64,000 bases of DNA from Nocardia paucivorans NBRC 100373 (GTDB lineage: Bacteria; Actinomycetota; Actinomycetes; Mycobacteriales; Mycobacteriaceae): positions 62,001 to 126,000 of the forward strand of contig NZ_BAGE01000057.1 in assembly GCF_000308675.1 (NCBI RefSeq), written 5' to 3'. The notes below the pieces were generated by a model. It was not told where the DNA came from. It did not search any database and saw nothing but the letters and a program-made list of their open reading frames with translations. A program made the translations under genes and the position numbers. Positions 1 through 8,397 of the stretch are shown one piece after another; the first letter of the stretch is position 1; the number at the start of each line of letters is the position of its first letter.

Positions 1-537
1 CCACATGCCGAACACGATCAAGTATGGGCTACCGGACCACTCTGCTCTCCCGGGACGGCACGGCGGCCGGCGCAGGGTTCGTGTCGGACGCTCCGATATC
101 GCTCGTCCGGGGGCGGTTGTCGAATACCGCGAGCACACCGGCGGCCGAGTCGGGTGGCCGCGGCACGGTTCGATGCGGGCATACACCGATCCGCGACGCC
201 TGAATTCGGCACCGGATGAGCTTCGGATCCCTACCTCGACGCTGTTCGAAAAATAGCCCATTCCGGAGGGCTACGGTGTTTCGCGCAATGGCCGGTCCTC
301 GATTCATCGGCCGATCTCCGCGGAAATCTCACGCGGCGATCCATATATGTGAAAGACGATAAGCGTTGATTTTCCCCTGCCCCTTTCAAGATATAGCCGG
401 TCCGGGGGCTTGCCGCAAGGCCCGGTACCAGCGGCAGAATGGGCGGCTCGACCCACCGGAATCCCGCGTCACGAGGTGTGATCGCCCAGCCCGGGGTCGT
501 TCGCCGAAATACATAATTTCTGGAATCGGAGGTTTTC
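1..537. other. Upstream stretch without a recognisable gene
   Basis: No frame here has a product I recognise, and the short frames on both strands overlap each other without a good ribosome binding site. The right part (about 400-537) is the control region of the rifampicin monooxygenase gene and carries the 19-bp element listed separately. The left end may hold the tail of a gene cut by the window edge. Confidence 0.5.
405..423 (+). promoter_or_regulatory. Rifamycin-associated element (RAE)
   Basis: The 19 bases GGGGCTTGCCGCAAGGCCC form an imperfect inverted repeat (GGGGCTTGC / GCAAGGCCC). They agree, apart from the central base, with the published actinobacterial rifamycin-associated element as I remember it. 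That element sits upstream of rifamycin-inactivating genes and is needed for their rifamycin induction. Here it lies 115 bases before the start of a rifampicin monooxygenase gene, which is the expected context. The consensus is from memory and was not searched. Confidence 0.8.
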
Positions 538-1968
538 ATGGTCGATGTGATCATCAGCGGGGGCGGGCCGACCGGAATGATGCTGGCAAGCGAGCTACGG
601 CTCCACGATGTGGACGTACTGGTGTTGGAGAAGAACACCGAACCGAGCCGGTTGGTTCGTTCATTGGGGCTGCATTCGCGCAGTATCGAGATCATGGATC
701 AGCGCGGCCTGCTGGACCGATTCCTCGCGCACGGCCGGCGGCACAACGGCCATCACGGCTTCGCCGGGATCGACAAACCGGCCCCGGTGCCCCTGGACAC
801 CACACACGATTACGTCCTCGGCATCCCGCAACCGATCACCGATCGACTGTTGACCGAACGCGCCACCGAACTCGGCGCTCGAATCCGCTGGGGTCACGAG
901 GTGACCGGCGTCGAGCAGGACGAAGAGGGGGTCACCGTCGAACTGGCCGACGGCGCGCGGTTGCGCGCACGTCTGCTCGTCGGCTGCGACGGCGGCCACA
1001 GCCTGGTTCGCCGACTGGCGGGTATCGGGTTTCCCGGCGATCCCGCGCGGACGGAATGGCTGCTCGGGGAAATGAAGGTGACCACACCGCCCGACGAATT
1101 GGCCGCGGTGGTGGCCGAGGTGCGCGGGACGCACAAGGGTTTCGGGGTCGGCCCCGCCGAGGACGGGTGGTATCGCGCCGTCGTGCCCGCTGCGACCGTC
1201 ACCGAGGATCGCAGCGCACCACCGACCCTGACGGAATTCCGAACGCAGTTGCGGGCCTACGCGGGTACGGATTTCGGCGTCCATTCACCACGCCGACTGA
1301 CCCGGTTCACCGACGCCACCCGACTGGCCGAGCGATACCGAGTCGGTCGGGTGTTCCTCGCCGGCGACGCGGCGCACATCCATCCCCCGCTGGGCGGGCA
1401 AGGACTCAATCTCGGTATCCAGGACGCGTTCAACCTCGGTTGGAAGCTCGCCGCCGCGGTGAACGGCTGGGCGCCGGAAGGATTGCTGGACAGCTATCAC
1501 ACCGAACGCCGGCCGGTCGCCGCCGACGTACTGAACATCACTCGCGCCCAATCCGTGCTGATCTCCCCCGAACCCGGACCCCAGGCGGTGCGGCGGCTGC
1601 TGACCGAGCTGATGGAGTTCGCGGAGGTGAACCGATTCCTGCTCGAGAAGATCGCCGGAACCGGGATTCGTTACGACGTCGGCGCCGGTCACGAACTGCT
1701 CGGCAAGCGCCTGCGTGATATCCGCCTGCCGCGGGGGCGGCTCTACGAGCTGATGCGCGCGGGCCGCGGGTTGCTGCTCGACCGGACCGGTGCGCTCTCG
1801 GTGGCCGGCTGGGTGGGCCGAATCGACCATATCGTCGACGACGGTGACGAACCGGACGTACCCGCCGTATTGCTGCGACCGGATGGTCACGTGGTCTGGG
1901 TGGGCGACAACCAGGATGATCTGCTGAACACCCTGCCGCGCTGGTTCGGGACCGCCGACAACGCCTGA
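538..1968 (+). CDS. rox: Rifampicin monooxygenase (Rox-type FAD enzyme)
   Basis: A 476-residue class A flavoprotein monooxygenase expected to use NADPH and O2 to hydroxylate rifampicin and so inactivate it in the cytoplasm. The N-terminal FAD-binding motif GGGPTG is at residues 8-13. A DG motif (GCDGGHS) lies near residue 150. The second FAD motif (LAGDAAHIHPP) is near 275-285 and is followed by GGQGLNLGIQDAFNLGWKLA. Length and the ending PRWFG match the Nocardia farcinica Rox protein as remembered, which is closer than to generic PheA/TetX relatives. The start is supported by CGGAGG about five bases upstream of ATG. An RAE lies upstream, so rifamycin induction is likely. It stands alone with no operon partner. 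Confidence 0.88.
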   Translation: MVDVIISGGGPTGMMLASELRLHDVDVLVLEKNTEPSRLVRSLGLHSRSIEIMDQRGLLDRFLAHGRRHNGHHGFAGIDKPAPVPLDTTHDYVLGIPQPITDRLLTERATELGARIRWGHEVTGVEQDEEGVTVELADGARLRARLLVGCDGGHSLVRRLAGIGFPGDPARTEWLLGEMKVTTPPDELAAVVAEVRGTHKGFGVGPAEDGWYRAVVPAATVTEDRSAPPTLTEFRTQLRAYAGTDFGVHSPRRLTRFTDATRLAERYRVGRVFLAGDAAHIHPPLGGQGLNLGIQDAFNLGWKLAAAVNGWAPEGLLDSYHTERRPVAADVLNITRAQSVLISPEPGPQAVRRLLTELMEFAEVNRFLLEKIAGTGIRYDVGAGHELLGKRLRDIRLPRGRLYELMRAGRGLLLDRTGALSVAGWVGRIDHIVDDGDEPDVPAVLLRPDGHVVWVGDNQDDLLNTLPRWFGTADNA

Positions 1969-2044
1969 TCCGGACGGGTCGGCTCGCAAGTATGTTGGCG
2001 TCGAGCGGCTTCGGATGTCATACCGTCTCGCTAACCTGCGGCGC

Positions 2045-2695
2045 ATGGGACTTGCGGTGGCAACACATTTATATGCCGAGGCACTGGCGGAGAACGACGA
2101 TCCCGAGTATCTCGACGAATTGCGTGAGCATCTCCACGCGCTCGACGAACTACTGGTCGCCGAGAAACTCCCCCGGCATCGGGAGGCGACAACTCGCGGT
2201 CCCGAATCCTCTCGGGCGCAGGTGGACAGCGTGCCGTACAGTTTCGTGCATTATCTTCGGCGCGCGTACGCGCGGGCGTACCGGAATCCCGCCGAACCGT
2301 TGATACCGCTCGCCGACGGGGAGCATCCGACCGATGATCCGGTGCTCCACGGCTTCGGCGACATATGGGATTGTCACCTTCTCTGCCACTCGGATTGCGA
2401 GGGCTACTACGTACCGGTCGATTTCACGGAGGTGCTTTTCCCGGAGGACGAACTGGGTCTGCCCGGAGGGATGGTCGGATCGAGTGTGGCGCTGTTGCGC
2501 GAACTCGACTATGTCGCACCGCATCTCGGGATAAACCTTGTCGCCGGCGAATTGACCGATGCCGAAATCGACCGGGTCTATACGGAAAACGGCGATGACG
2601 AACATCCGCTGTACCGCGAACGGGAGACGTGGGTGCTCCTCTACGAGGCGGCCCGTGTTTCCGTGGCGAACAGCACCGTCATCACCTTCTGCTGA
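2045..2695 (+). CDS. Hypothetical acidic protein
   Basis: A soluble protein of about 216 residues, with no signal peptide or membrane segment. I do not recognise the family. It is acidic, with a helical N-terminus rich in Glu and Leu. A central stretch (residues about 100-150) contains the WDCHLLCHSDCEGYYVPVDF cluster, whose His and Cys residues could bind metal, followed by GLPGGMVGSS. The ATG at 2045 is chosen; the frame is open back to 2015, where another ATG exists, and neither has a strong ribosome binding site. It follows rox by about 75 bases on the same strand, so co-transcription is possible but not shown. A hairpin just downstream probably ends it. Confidence 0.6.
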   Translation: MGLAVATHLYAEALAENDDPEYLDELREHLHALDELLVAEKLPRHREATTRGPESSRAQVDSVPYSFVHYLRRAYARAYRNPAEPLIPLADGEHPTDDPVLHGFGDIWDCHLLCHSDCEGYYVPVDFTEVLFPEDELGLPGGMVGSSVALLRELDYVAPHLGINLVAGELTDAEIDRVYTENGDDEHPLYRERETWVLLYEAARVSVANSTVITFC

Positions 2696-2710
2696 GTGGC
2701 TTGGCGATTC

Positions 2711-2750
2711 CACCCCTGACCGACCGGACACATCCGGACGGTCAGGGGTG
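2711..2750. terminator. Hairpin terminator without a T-run
   Basis: CACCCCTGACCG and CGGTCAGGGGTG form a perfect 12-bp stem with a 16-base loop, sitting between convergent genes. There is no poly-T tail, as is common for actinobacterial terminators, so it could serve both directions. Confidence 0.7.
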
Positions 2751-2794
2751 CCGAACGGCCCCTCATCGACGGCGGGCCGACTCGGAGCGATCGC

Positions 2795-3247
2795 TCATAC
2801 GGTGACCTCACCCGAGCACACCGGCGCGGGCAGGGTCAGCAGACCGTGGTTGACGGCGGAGACGGTGATCTGCACCCGTCCCGGACCGCTGTTCACCTCG
2901 TAGAGCTGGTAGCCGCTGGTGTCGTCCAAGGCGTGCCGATAACCGATCTGGTGCACGCCGCTGCGGCCGTTGTCCAGGTTGCGCCATTCGACCCGCGCGT
3001 CGGTGGTGTAGCCGAATATGCTCTTGCTGTCCGAGAGGAAGGTGAAAACACCGGGAACCTCCGTCCGCGTCACCACATTGCCGCCCCCGTTGTAGGGCAG
3101 GTCGAGGATGTTCGGGCTGACACCGTAACAGTTCATCGCCACATACTGATAACGGGTTTCCGCTTGCGCGGGTGCGGCGACGGCGGTAACGAGGCCCGTT
3201 GCCGATGCCGCGAGGGCGATAGCCGCCATAGCACGTCGAATGCGCAT
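2795..3247 (-). CDS. Secreted hypothetical protein
   Basis: A 150-residue exported protein. It starts with a positively charged MRIRRAM segment, then a hydrophobic Ala/Leu stretch, and a likely signal peptidase I site after AAPAQA (about residue 30). The mature part is small, has two Cys residues (MNCYG near the front, PVCSG near the end) that could form a disulfide, and looks beta-rich. I do not recognise the family. The ATG at 3247 has AAGGGA eight bases upstream; an in-frame TTG directly before it is less likely. It is convergent with the preceding gene, and the two share the hairpin at 2711-2750. Confidence 0.75.
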   Translation of the reverse strand: MRIRRAMAAIALAASATGLVTAVAAPAQAETRYQYVAMNCYGVSPNILDLPYNGGGNVVTRTEVPGVFTFLSDSKSIFGYTTDARVEWRNLDNGRSGVHQIGYRHALDDTSGYQLYEVNSGPGRVQITVSAVNHGLLTLPAPVCSGEVTV

Positions 3248-3588
3248 CAATCAATCCCTTCGTACTCTTCTGCCGTACCGATCTCCCGGTTCTCCACCCT
3301 CGGCACGAGTCCATATCGAACACAAGCGATTTCACCGCATACATATAAGCGATTTCACCGCCATCAACCCTTATCACAACTCCTTGCCCGGGCGATCTTC
3401 TGGCCACCGACGCTCCCGTCATCCGGCAGCGACGAGAGACATCGGCGCGGGATGGACGAACGGTCCGTCGACGAATGTCTTCGCAACGACACCGGATCAC
3501 ATGCGGGAACCGATTCGCGATACCTCGACCAGGGGAAACGACTTGGTTATCATGCGGTAATGGCATTACCCCGATACGGTACCAATAT
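3248..3588. other. Divergent intergenic region with a 15-bp direct repeat
   Basis: This stretch separates the secreted-protein gene (minus) from the two-gene unit starting at 3589 (plus), so it should hold both promoters. A 15-bp direct repeat, AAGCGATTTCACCGC, occurs at 3324-3338 and 3347-3361 (23-bp period), with an AT-rich spacer. This could be a regulator binding site for the minus-strand gene. No gene seen. Confidence 0.5.
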
Positions 3589-4302
3589 ATGAGAAAACCT
3601 TCCGGGATTCTCGGCGAGGTAGCCCATCGAGTAACGAAATTCTTGCACAGCGGCTCGAGTCTTTCATCCCGCGCCTACAACGAGGGGGCGCGGGAATTAC
3701 GCCAGGCGGTGCTCACCCACGGCAACCACCGGGGTGAGATACCGATTGATTTCATGTCCCCGCGCGAGCGATCCTCGATCGACTCGCCGACACTGGACTC
3801 GGAATTCGGGGTGGAACTGTACAGAAGCTCTCCACCCTTCATTGTCACACCCTTACGCAAGAAGTATTGGGGAGAAAACAAGCTGGGCAACAGGATATGG
3901 AATGGCAATGCCGTAAAGTATTACGATGAACAAAATCGACAAAAATTTTCACTTTCTACACATGACGGCAAGATATACGATGCATACGGAAGACCGTTTC
4001 ATACGGCCGGACTCGGCTACGAAAAGAACGGCCACGTGATATTCGTGATGGACGAGCAGGGTCGTTTCTTCGCGTCCAAATACAACAACGAGGGGGAGTT
4101 CCATCATTCGAGCCTCGTCGCCGGAGAGCCCGTTGCCACCGCTGGAACCATACGCGTTACGGATGGAATATTGCAAGAGATAACCAACTTCAGCGGGCAC
4201 TACAAGCCGAATAAGTCATTTCTCCTGCAAGCTGTACATCATCTGCGTTCCCTGGGGGTCGGGATACAACCCCATCAGGTTCACTTCTACGTCGAAAAGT
4301 GA
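3589..4302 (+). CDS. Unknown protein with a C-terminal 'NFSG' module
   Basis: A protein of about 237 residues, with no signal peptide or membrane segment. The N-terminal half is basic and unrecognised. The C-terminal part (residues about 148-235) has the pattern IFVMDEQGRF, FHHSSLVAG, AGTIRV, then EITNFSGHYKP and a final helix (LLQAVHHLRSLGVG). As remembered, that pattern resembles the 'HSSFLAGG...SGHY.P' region of plant calmodulin-binding IQM proteins and some bacterial effector-like proteins; this is inference. The same pattern recurs in the gene at 39370-40227. Base composition is more AT-rich than its neighbours, which suggests transfer. The ATG at 3589 is a choice; the frame is open back to 3475. 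Its stop overlaps the next gene's GTG. Confidence 0.6.
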   Translation: MRKPSGILGEVAHRVTKFLHSGSSLSSRAYNEGARELRQAVLTHGNHRGEIPIDFMSPRERSSIDSPTLDSEFGVELYRSSPPFIVTPLRKKYWGENKLGNRIWNGNAVKYYDEQNRQKFSLSTHDGKIYDAYGRPFHTAGLGYEKNGHVIFVMDEQGRFFASKYNNEGEFHHSSLVAGEPVATAGTIRVTDGILQEITNFSGHYKPNKSFLLQAVHHLRSLGVGIQPHQVHFYVEK

Positions 4303-4910
4303 GCGACACAATGGATCCAGCAGCATGGAACGGCCTGGTTACCGCCATCTTGTACCGGGTCGAGTACCGGTCGATATCGGCGAGAATATCGGCCGCGGAC
4401 ATAGCCGGCGATATCATAGAAAATCCTCTTTTGAAGCTGACCGCACAGGAAGAACACGAGATCCTGAGCACCGGCCTGTCCTCCGGCCTTCCTTTACCGA
4501 GGATTGTCGAATCCAACCGAAGCGAAAAAGAAGCTCTCGAGTTCCTACAAGAAATCGTGTCGACCATGGACGACCTTCGCCCGTGGCCGACCCCAACTTT
4601 CGAGCGATTACCGGAAAATCGTTTGAACGACTTCCGCTCGGTTACCCCACTGGCCTATACGGAAACCCCGGTGAACGATCTGGAAGCTCGACTACGACGG
4701 GTATTCGACCACCGACAAGATTATGGAGAATTCCTACTCATTCGTCTTTCTTCCAAGTTGGAGATAGGGCTCCTCCATCCGTTCTCCGCAGAATCGGACA
4801 GAACGGCCGTCGTTGCCGTGAACAGGCCCGTGGGGTCATCGGCGCAAGAAGCGATACGCGAACTCACGGAGTCGACCGGTCTGGCACCGGAATCGTTCGT
4901 CGTGTGCTGA
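4299..4910 (+). CDS. Unknown partner protein, translationally coupled
   Basis: A 203-residue soluble protein of unknown family. The GTG start at 4299 overlaps the TGA of the previous gene (GTGA), so the two are very likely co-translated; an ATG at 4311 is an alternative. It is acidic and helix-rich in its first half, then has an LLIRLSSKLEIGLLHP strand-like region. A small acidic protein coupled downstream of an effector-like gene is the layout of effector/immunity pairs, but nothing in the sequence proves that role. The AT-rich codon use matches its partner and not the surrounding genes. Confidence 0.65.
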   Translation: MSDTMDPAAWNGLVTAILYRVEYRSISARISAADIAGDIIENPLLKLTAQEEHEILSTGLSSGLPLPRIVESNRSEKEALEFLQEIVSTMDDLRPWPTPTFERLPENRLNDFRSVTPLAYTETPVNDLEARLRRVFDHRQDYGEFLLIRLSSKLEIGLLHPFSAESDRTAVVAVNRPVGSSAQEAIRELTESTGLAPESFVVC

Positions 4911-5085
4911 ACCGTCGCCGTCTTCCTCGGGCATCGTATCCGGACTCTCGGAGACGGTGAGCGGGAAGCGATCACCGGCCCCGACGGGGGACCCGAGGTA
5001 CCGACGTCCGACCAGGAGGCGATAATACGAAGGTGCGTCGGAACACATTGCCAGTTGACCAACCGACCGGCGATACCATGGCCGG

Positions 5086-6369
5086 ATGAGTGTCGACAAT
5101 CGCCGTTCCGTGCGCGCGAGGAACAGCAAAGACCTCGTGAAGGCCGGCGAACCGGCACCTCGGGAGATTCGCCGTCGGCCGAAGAACCGCCGGGCCCAGA
5201 TAGCCGCCGCGGCGGCCAATGCCTTCGGATCACTCGGCTACCACGGTGTGAGCATGGAGGATATCGCCTCCGGCCTCGGGATCAGCTCCGCCGCCCTGTA
5301 CCGGCACTACCCCAGCAAGTACGCGCTGTTCCGGGAGGAACTGTTGCGAGTGGGGCAGGCCATGACCGAATCGGTACGACTACCGGACGGGGCGGAGCAG
5401 TGGCTGCCCGAGCGTCGGTTCCGTCACCTGCTCGAGGCCCTGATCACCGCCACGGTGACCAATCGGGCCAGCGTCACCCTCGTCCGCTGGGAGGGCCGTT
5501 ACCTCGAACCCGATGACGAGCGAACCCTCGTCGAACAGCAGAAAACCGTCTCGATCGCGATCGACACCCAGCTCGCGTTGCTGCGTCCGGAACTCTCGGC
5601 CGACGACCGCGGCGTCCTGGTCACCGCTATTCTCTCGGCCATCACCAGCATCGCCGACCACCATGCCTCGCTCCCGGCGAAACCGTTGACCGCGCTGCTG
5701 ATCGCGGCATGTATGGATCTGGCGGGCACGACGCTGCCGCCACCCGTGGCGGGCGAGCCCGCCCGGCCGGTGGAGATCCCCAAATCCTTCAAACACGAAC
5801 TGCTGTTGCGCAAGGCGGTCGAACTGTTCCACGCGCGCGGCTACCCGAATGTGAGTGTGGAGGACATCGCCACCGCGGCGGGACTGTCCGCCGCCTCGGC
5901 GGTATACCGCTTCTATCGCGGTAAAAGCGATATCCTCACCGCCGCGTTCCGGCGCGCGGCCGACCGGGTGGCCAGCGCCATCGGCCCCGCGGTGGCGGCC
6001 GCCGACACGGCGGAAGCGGCGCTGACCTCGCTCATCCGCCAATATGTGGAAGGTTCCTTCGCCGAACGCGAACTCACCTTCGTCTACTACACCGAGTTCC
6101 AGCACGTACCCGACGAGGAACGTCTCGCCCTGCGCACCATCCAACGGGTCAGTGTCGAAGAGTGGGCGCGGCTGGTGCGCGAGGTGCGCCCAGACCTGTC
6201 CTCGGCCCAGTCCCGGTTTCTGGTGCACGCCGGTTTCGCCCTGGTCGTCGACCTGGGCCGCACATTCGACGCCGCCCCCATCGCATCGCGGGAGCGAGTC
6301 GCGCGGCTGGTGCAAACCGTACTGTTCGGGCGCCCGGCACAGAGCCGAGGCGACGGATCAGAGCACTAG
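5086..6369 (+). CDS. TetR-family regulator with two complete HTH/ligand units
   Basis: A 427-residue protein holding two TetR-type DNA-binding domains. The first spans residues about 33-80 (AAAANAFGSLGYHGVSMED, then SSAALYRHYPSK) and the second about 238-290 (KAVELFHARGYPNVSVED, then ASAVYRFYRGKSD). Each is followed by a helical ligand-binding-type region, so the length is about twice that of a normal TetR protein. Such tandem proteins occur in actinobacteria, and a single chain could act like a covalent dimer. No target is obvious: the neighbours are an unknown pair upstream and a convergent ABC1 kinase gene. The start is an ATG following a 175-base gap. Confidence 0.8.
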   Translation: MSVDNRRSVRARNSKDLVKAGEPAPREIRRRPKNRRAQIAAAAANAFGSLGYHGVSMEDIASGLGISSAALYRHYPSKYALFREELLRVGQAMTESVRLPDGAEQWLPERRFRHLLEALITATVTNRASVTLVRWEGRYLEPDDERTLVEQQKTVSIAIDTQLALLRPELSADDRGVLVTAILSAITSIADHHASLPAKPLTALLIAACMDLAGTTLPPPVAGEPARPVEIPKSFKHELLLRKAVELFHARGYPNVSVEDIATAAGLSAASAVYRFYRGKSDILTAAFRRAADRVASAIGPAVAAADTAEAALTSLIRQYVEGSFAERELTFVYYTEFQHVPDEERLALRTIQRVSVEEWARLVREVRPDLSSAQSRFLVHAGFALVVDLGRTFDAAPIASRERVARLVQTVLFGRPAQSRGDGSEH

Positions 6370-6613
6370 AAGTGCGAGTAACTTGTCCGTCAGGCCCCTG
6401 GGGTTGAAATTCCTCATCATCGGGCTCCTCGCTCTGCATTTCCGGGAACAACCGAACGTCACCTGGACAGCGGCCGAGCAGCGCCGATTCGAACATCTCT
6501 TCCTGTTCGTAGCGTTCGTCAACCGGTTCATCCGACACGGCGGCCGCCATGCGCTGATGGCGGATACCCGGCGCCGGAGCCGGAAGGACAAACCCGTTGA
6601 TCCGAACCGAGCG

Positions 6614-6643
6614 TGACCGACCGGCGACGACGCCGGCCGGTCA
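6614..6643. terminator. GC-rich hairpin at the end of the ABC1 kinase gene
   Basis: TGACCGACCGGC pairs with GCCGGCCGGTCA (one mismatch) around a six-base loop. It overlaps the stop codon of the minus-strand ABC1 kinase gene and lies between convergent genes. No T-run is present. Confidence 0.45.
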
Positions 6644-8080
6644 GAACTCCGGCAACTCGATGCCCTCGCGGCGCGCCGCCGCGGCGACCTCGTCGGGAAA
6701 CAGGTTGCGCAACAGGAACAGATCCGTCCCGAGCTGCCATCCTGGCGCCAGCGTGATGGCATAACGTTCGAAGTAGCCCAACTGCTTCCCCATGAGGATC
6801 AGTTGCTGCGGTCCCGCGACACCGCGACGGGCCCCGAACTCCACCAGCATGGTGGTGACGGTCTTCAGATCCAACCGGGCCAGTTCACCTTTCAGGATGG
6901 GTCCGAGCACCATGGCCAGCTGACGCCCGATCGCCATATCGTCGGCGCTCTGTTCCGCAAACAGGTCGAGCTCTCGCAGGGCGGTGACAACGGGGGTGAA
7001 ATCACCGCCGAACGCGCTCGCGTGGAACAGCGCGCGCACCAGCTCCCGCCACGGCGGCGTCATCGTTCCCACGATGCCGAAATCCAGCATGGCCAGCCGC
7101 CCGTCGTCGAGCAGCCACATATTGCCCGCGTGAACATCGCCATGAAACAGCCCGTGCACCACCACACCCTCGAGCCACACCTTCACCAACCGGCGAATGA
7201 GCATCTCCGGGTCGGGGTGCGCCGCGGTGATGGCGTCGAACCGGTCCAACGGCACACCGTGCATCCGCTCCATACAGACCACCCGCCGGCTGCACAACTC
7301 CCAGTACACCTCGGGCACCGTGACCGCGTCGTTGTCCCCGAACGCGCCGATATTGTCGCGAATCCGGCTCTGGTTGTCCGCCTCGATCAGGAAGTTCAAT
7401 TCGGTGACCGTCACCTCGTACAGGTCACGCACGACACCCACGGCATTGGCCACCCGTGCGGTCTGCGAACGCCGTTCCAGCAGCCGCGCCAAGACCAGGG
7501 CCGCGCGCAGGTCGACGATCATGCGGCGAGCGATACCGGGACGCTGCACCTTCACCACGGCCTCCCGGCCATCGGCGAGCACGCACGCATGCACCTGCGC
7601 CACCGATGCCGCGGACAGGGGTGTGTCCTCGAAACTCCTGAACAGGTCCGCGATCGAGCGACCCAGATCCTGTTCGATGATCCGGCGGGCCTGCGCCGCC
7701 GGGAAGGGCGGCATATCGTCCAGACACCGCAGACAGGCATCGGACAGTTCGCGTGGGAAGGCGCCGGACGACGAGGCGATCAGCTGGCCCAGTTTGACGA
7801 ACATCGGGCCGAGCCGTTCGAAGGCATCGACCACCCCCTCGGCGAGCACCTCTCGCATACTCCGTTGTTTCCGGCGACCACGCGATACGACGGTGGTGAG
7901 CATATGGCCGATCAACCGGCAGGACATCCGGGTCACCAGCACGAAACCGATGACGACGACCCGGAACGTCTCCGATGATCCGAACGTCTCCAAAGGCGGC
8001 CGGTGGACCGTGAATTCCGTTTCCGACGGCCGCTCGCCTCGGGTCGAATCGTCGACGGAGGGACGTGGCGCGACGCTCAT
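6641..8080 (-). CDS. ABC1/UbiB-family atypical kinase
   Basis: A 479-residue ABC1 (ADCK/UbiB) family protein. Family signatures are present in order: the KxGQ motif (FVKLGQLIASS), the Ala-rich loop (SAASVAQVH) ahead of the ATP-binding Lys (VVKVQRPGI), the conserved ELNF-EADN, the catalytic-type loop HGDVHAGN and the metal-binding DFG (LDFGIVG). These enzymes bind ATP and usually support isoprenoid quinone or lipid metabolism at the membrane; the substrate here is unknown. The ATG at 8080 overlaps the TGA of the upstream truncated ABC ATPase (ATGA), which fixes the start and implies coupled translation. The C-terminus has no clear membrane segment. Confidence 0.83.
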   Translation of the reverse strand: MSVAPRPSVDDSTRGERPSETEFTVHRPPLETFGSSETFRVVVIGFVLVTRMSCRLIGHMLTTVVSRGRRKQRSMREVLAEGVVDAFERLGPMFVKLGQLIASSSGAFPRELSDACLRCLDDMPPFPAAQARRIIEQDLGRSIADLFRSFEDTPLSAASVAQVHACVLADGREAVVKVQRPGIARRMIVDLRAALVLARLLERRSQTARVANAVGVVRDLYEVTVTELNFLIEADNQSRIRDNIGAFGDNDAVTVPEVYWELCSRRVVCMERMHGVPLDRFDAITAAHPDPEMLIRRLVKVWLEGVVVHGLFHGDVHAGNMWLLDDGRLAMLDFGIVGTMTPPWRELVRALFHASAFGGDFTPVVTALRELDLFAEQSADDMAIGRQLAMVLGPILKGELARLDLKTVTTMLVEFGARRGVAGPQQLILMGKQLGYFERYAITLAPGWQLGTDLFLLRNLFPDEVAAAARREGIELPEF

Positions 8081-8397
8081 AGGGCCACCACCGCCGGATC
8101 TGCCACATCCGCCCCGCCCATCGGCTCGGCCGCCACCGTCGTATTGTCCGGCACATATCTCGCGCGTTGCCGCACCTCGACCGCCATCACGGCACCGATG
8201 GCATGAACAAGAGTCGTCTTTCCACATCCACTCGGACCGAGCAGACCTGTTACCTCACCCGCTCGGATACCGTACGACAAACCGCGCGAAGCGGTTTGCC
8301 CACCTCGTTCGACTACCGGATTCTCGACGACAACGGCTGTGCTCGACATTTCCATCACCATGGGGGTATCGGTCACGGTGGTCAACCTACTCGGCAC
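8077..8397 (-). pseudogene. Truncated ABC-transporter ATPase
   Basis: An open frame of up to 106 codons. It encodes the front of an ABC ATPase: a beta-rich lead, then SYGIRAGEVTGLLGPSGCGK with an intact Walker A (GPSGCGKTT). Homology stops right after, at about residue 68. The Q-loop, signature LSGGQ, Walker B and H-loop are all missing, so it cannot be a working ATPase. The last 35 residues look unrelated. It is read directly into the ABC1 kinase by an ATGA overlap, suggesting an internal deletion fused the remains of a transporter operon to the kinase gene. The start is uncertain (ATGs at 8397, 8361 and 8349). Confidence 0.6.

Noticed and set aside
366..1718. 450-codon plus-strand frame overlapping rox
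   Set aside because: Arg-rich shadow of the rox frame; the rox frame carries all FAD motifs.
6374..6616. Possible 75-codon plus-strand protein (FLIIGLLALHFREQP...)
   Set aside because: No start with a ribosome binding site, no family, and it lies between convergent genes.
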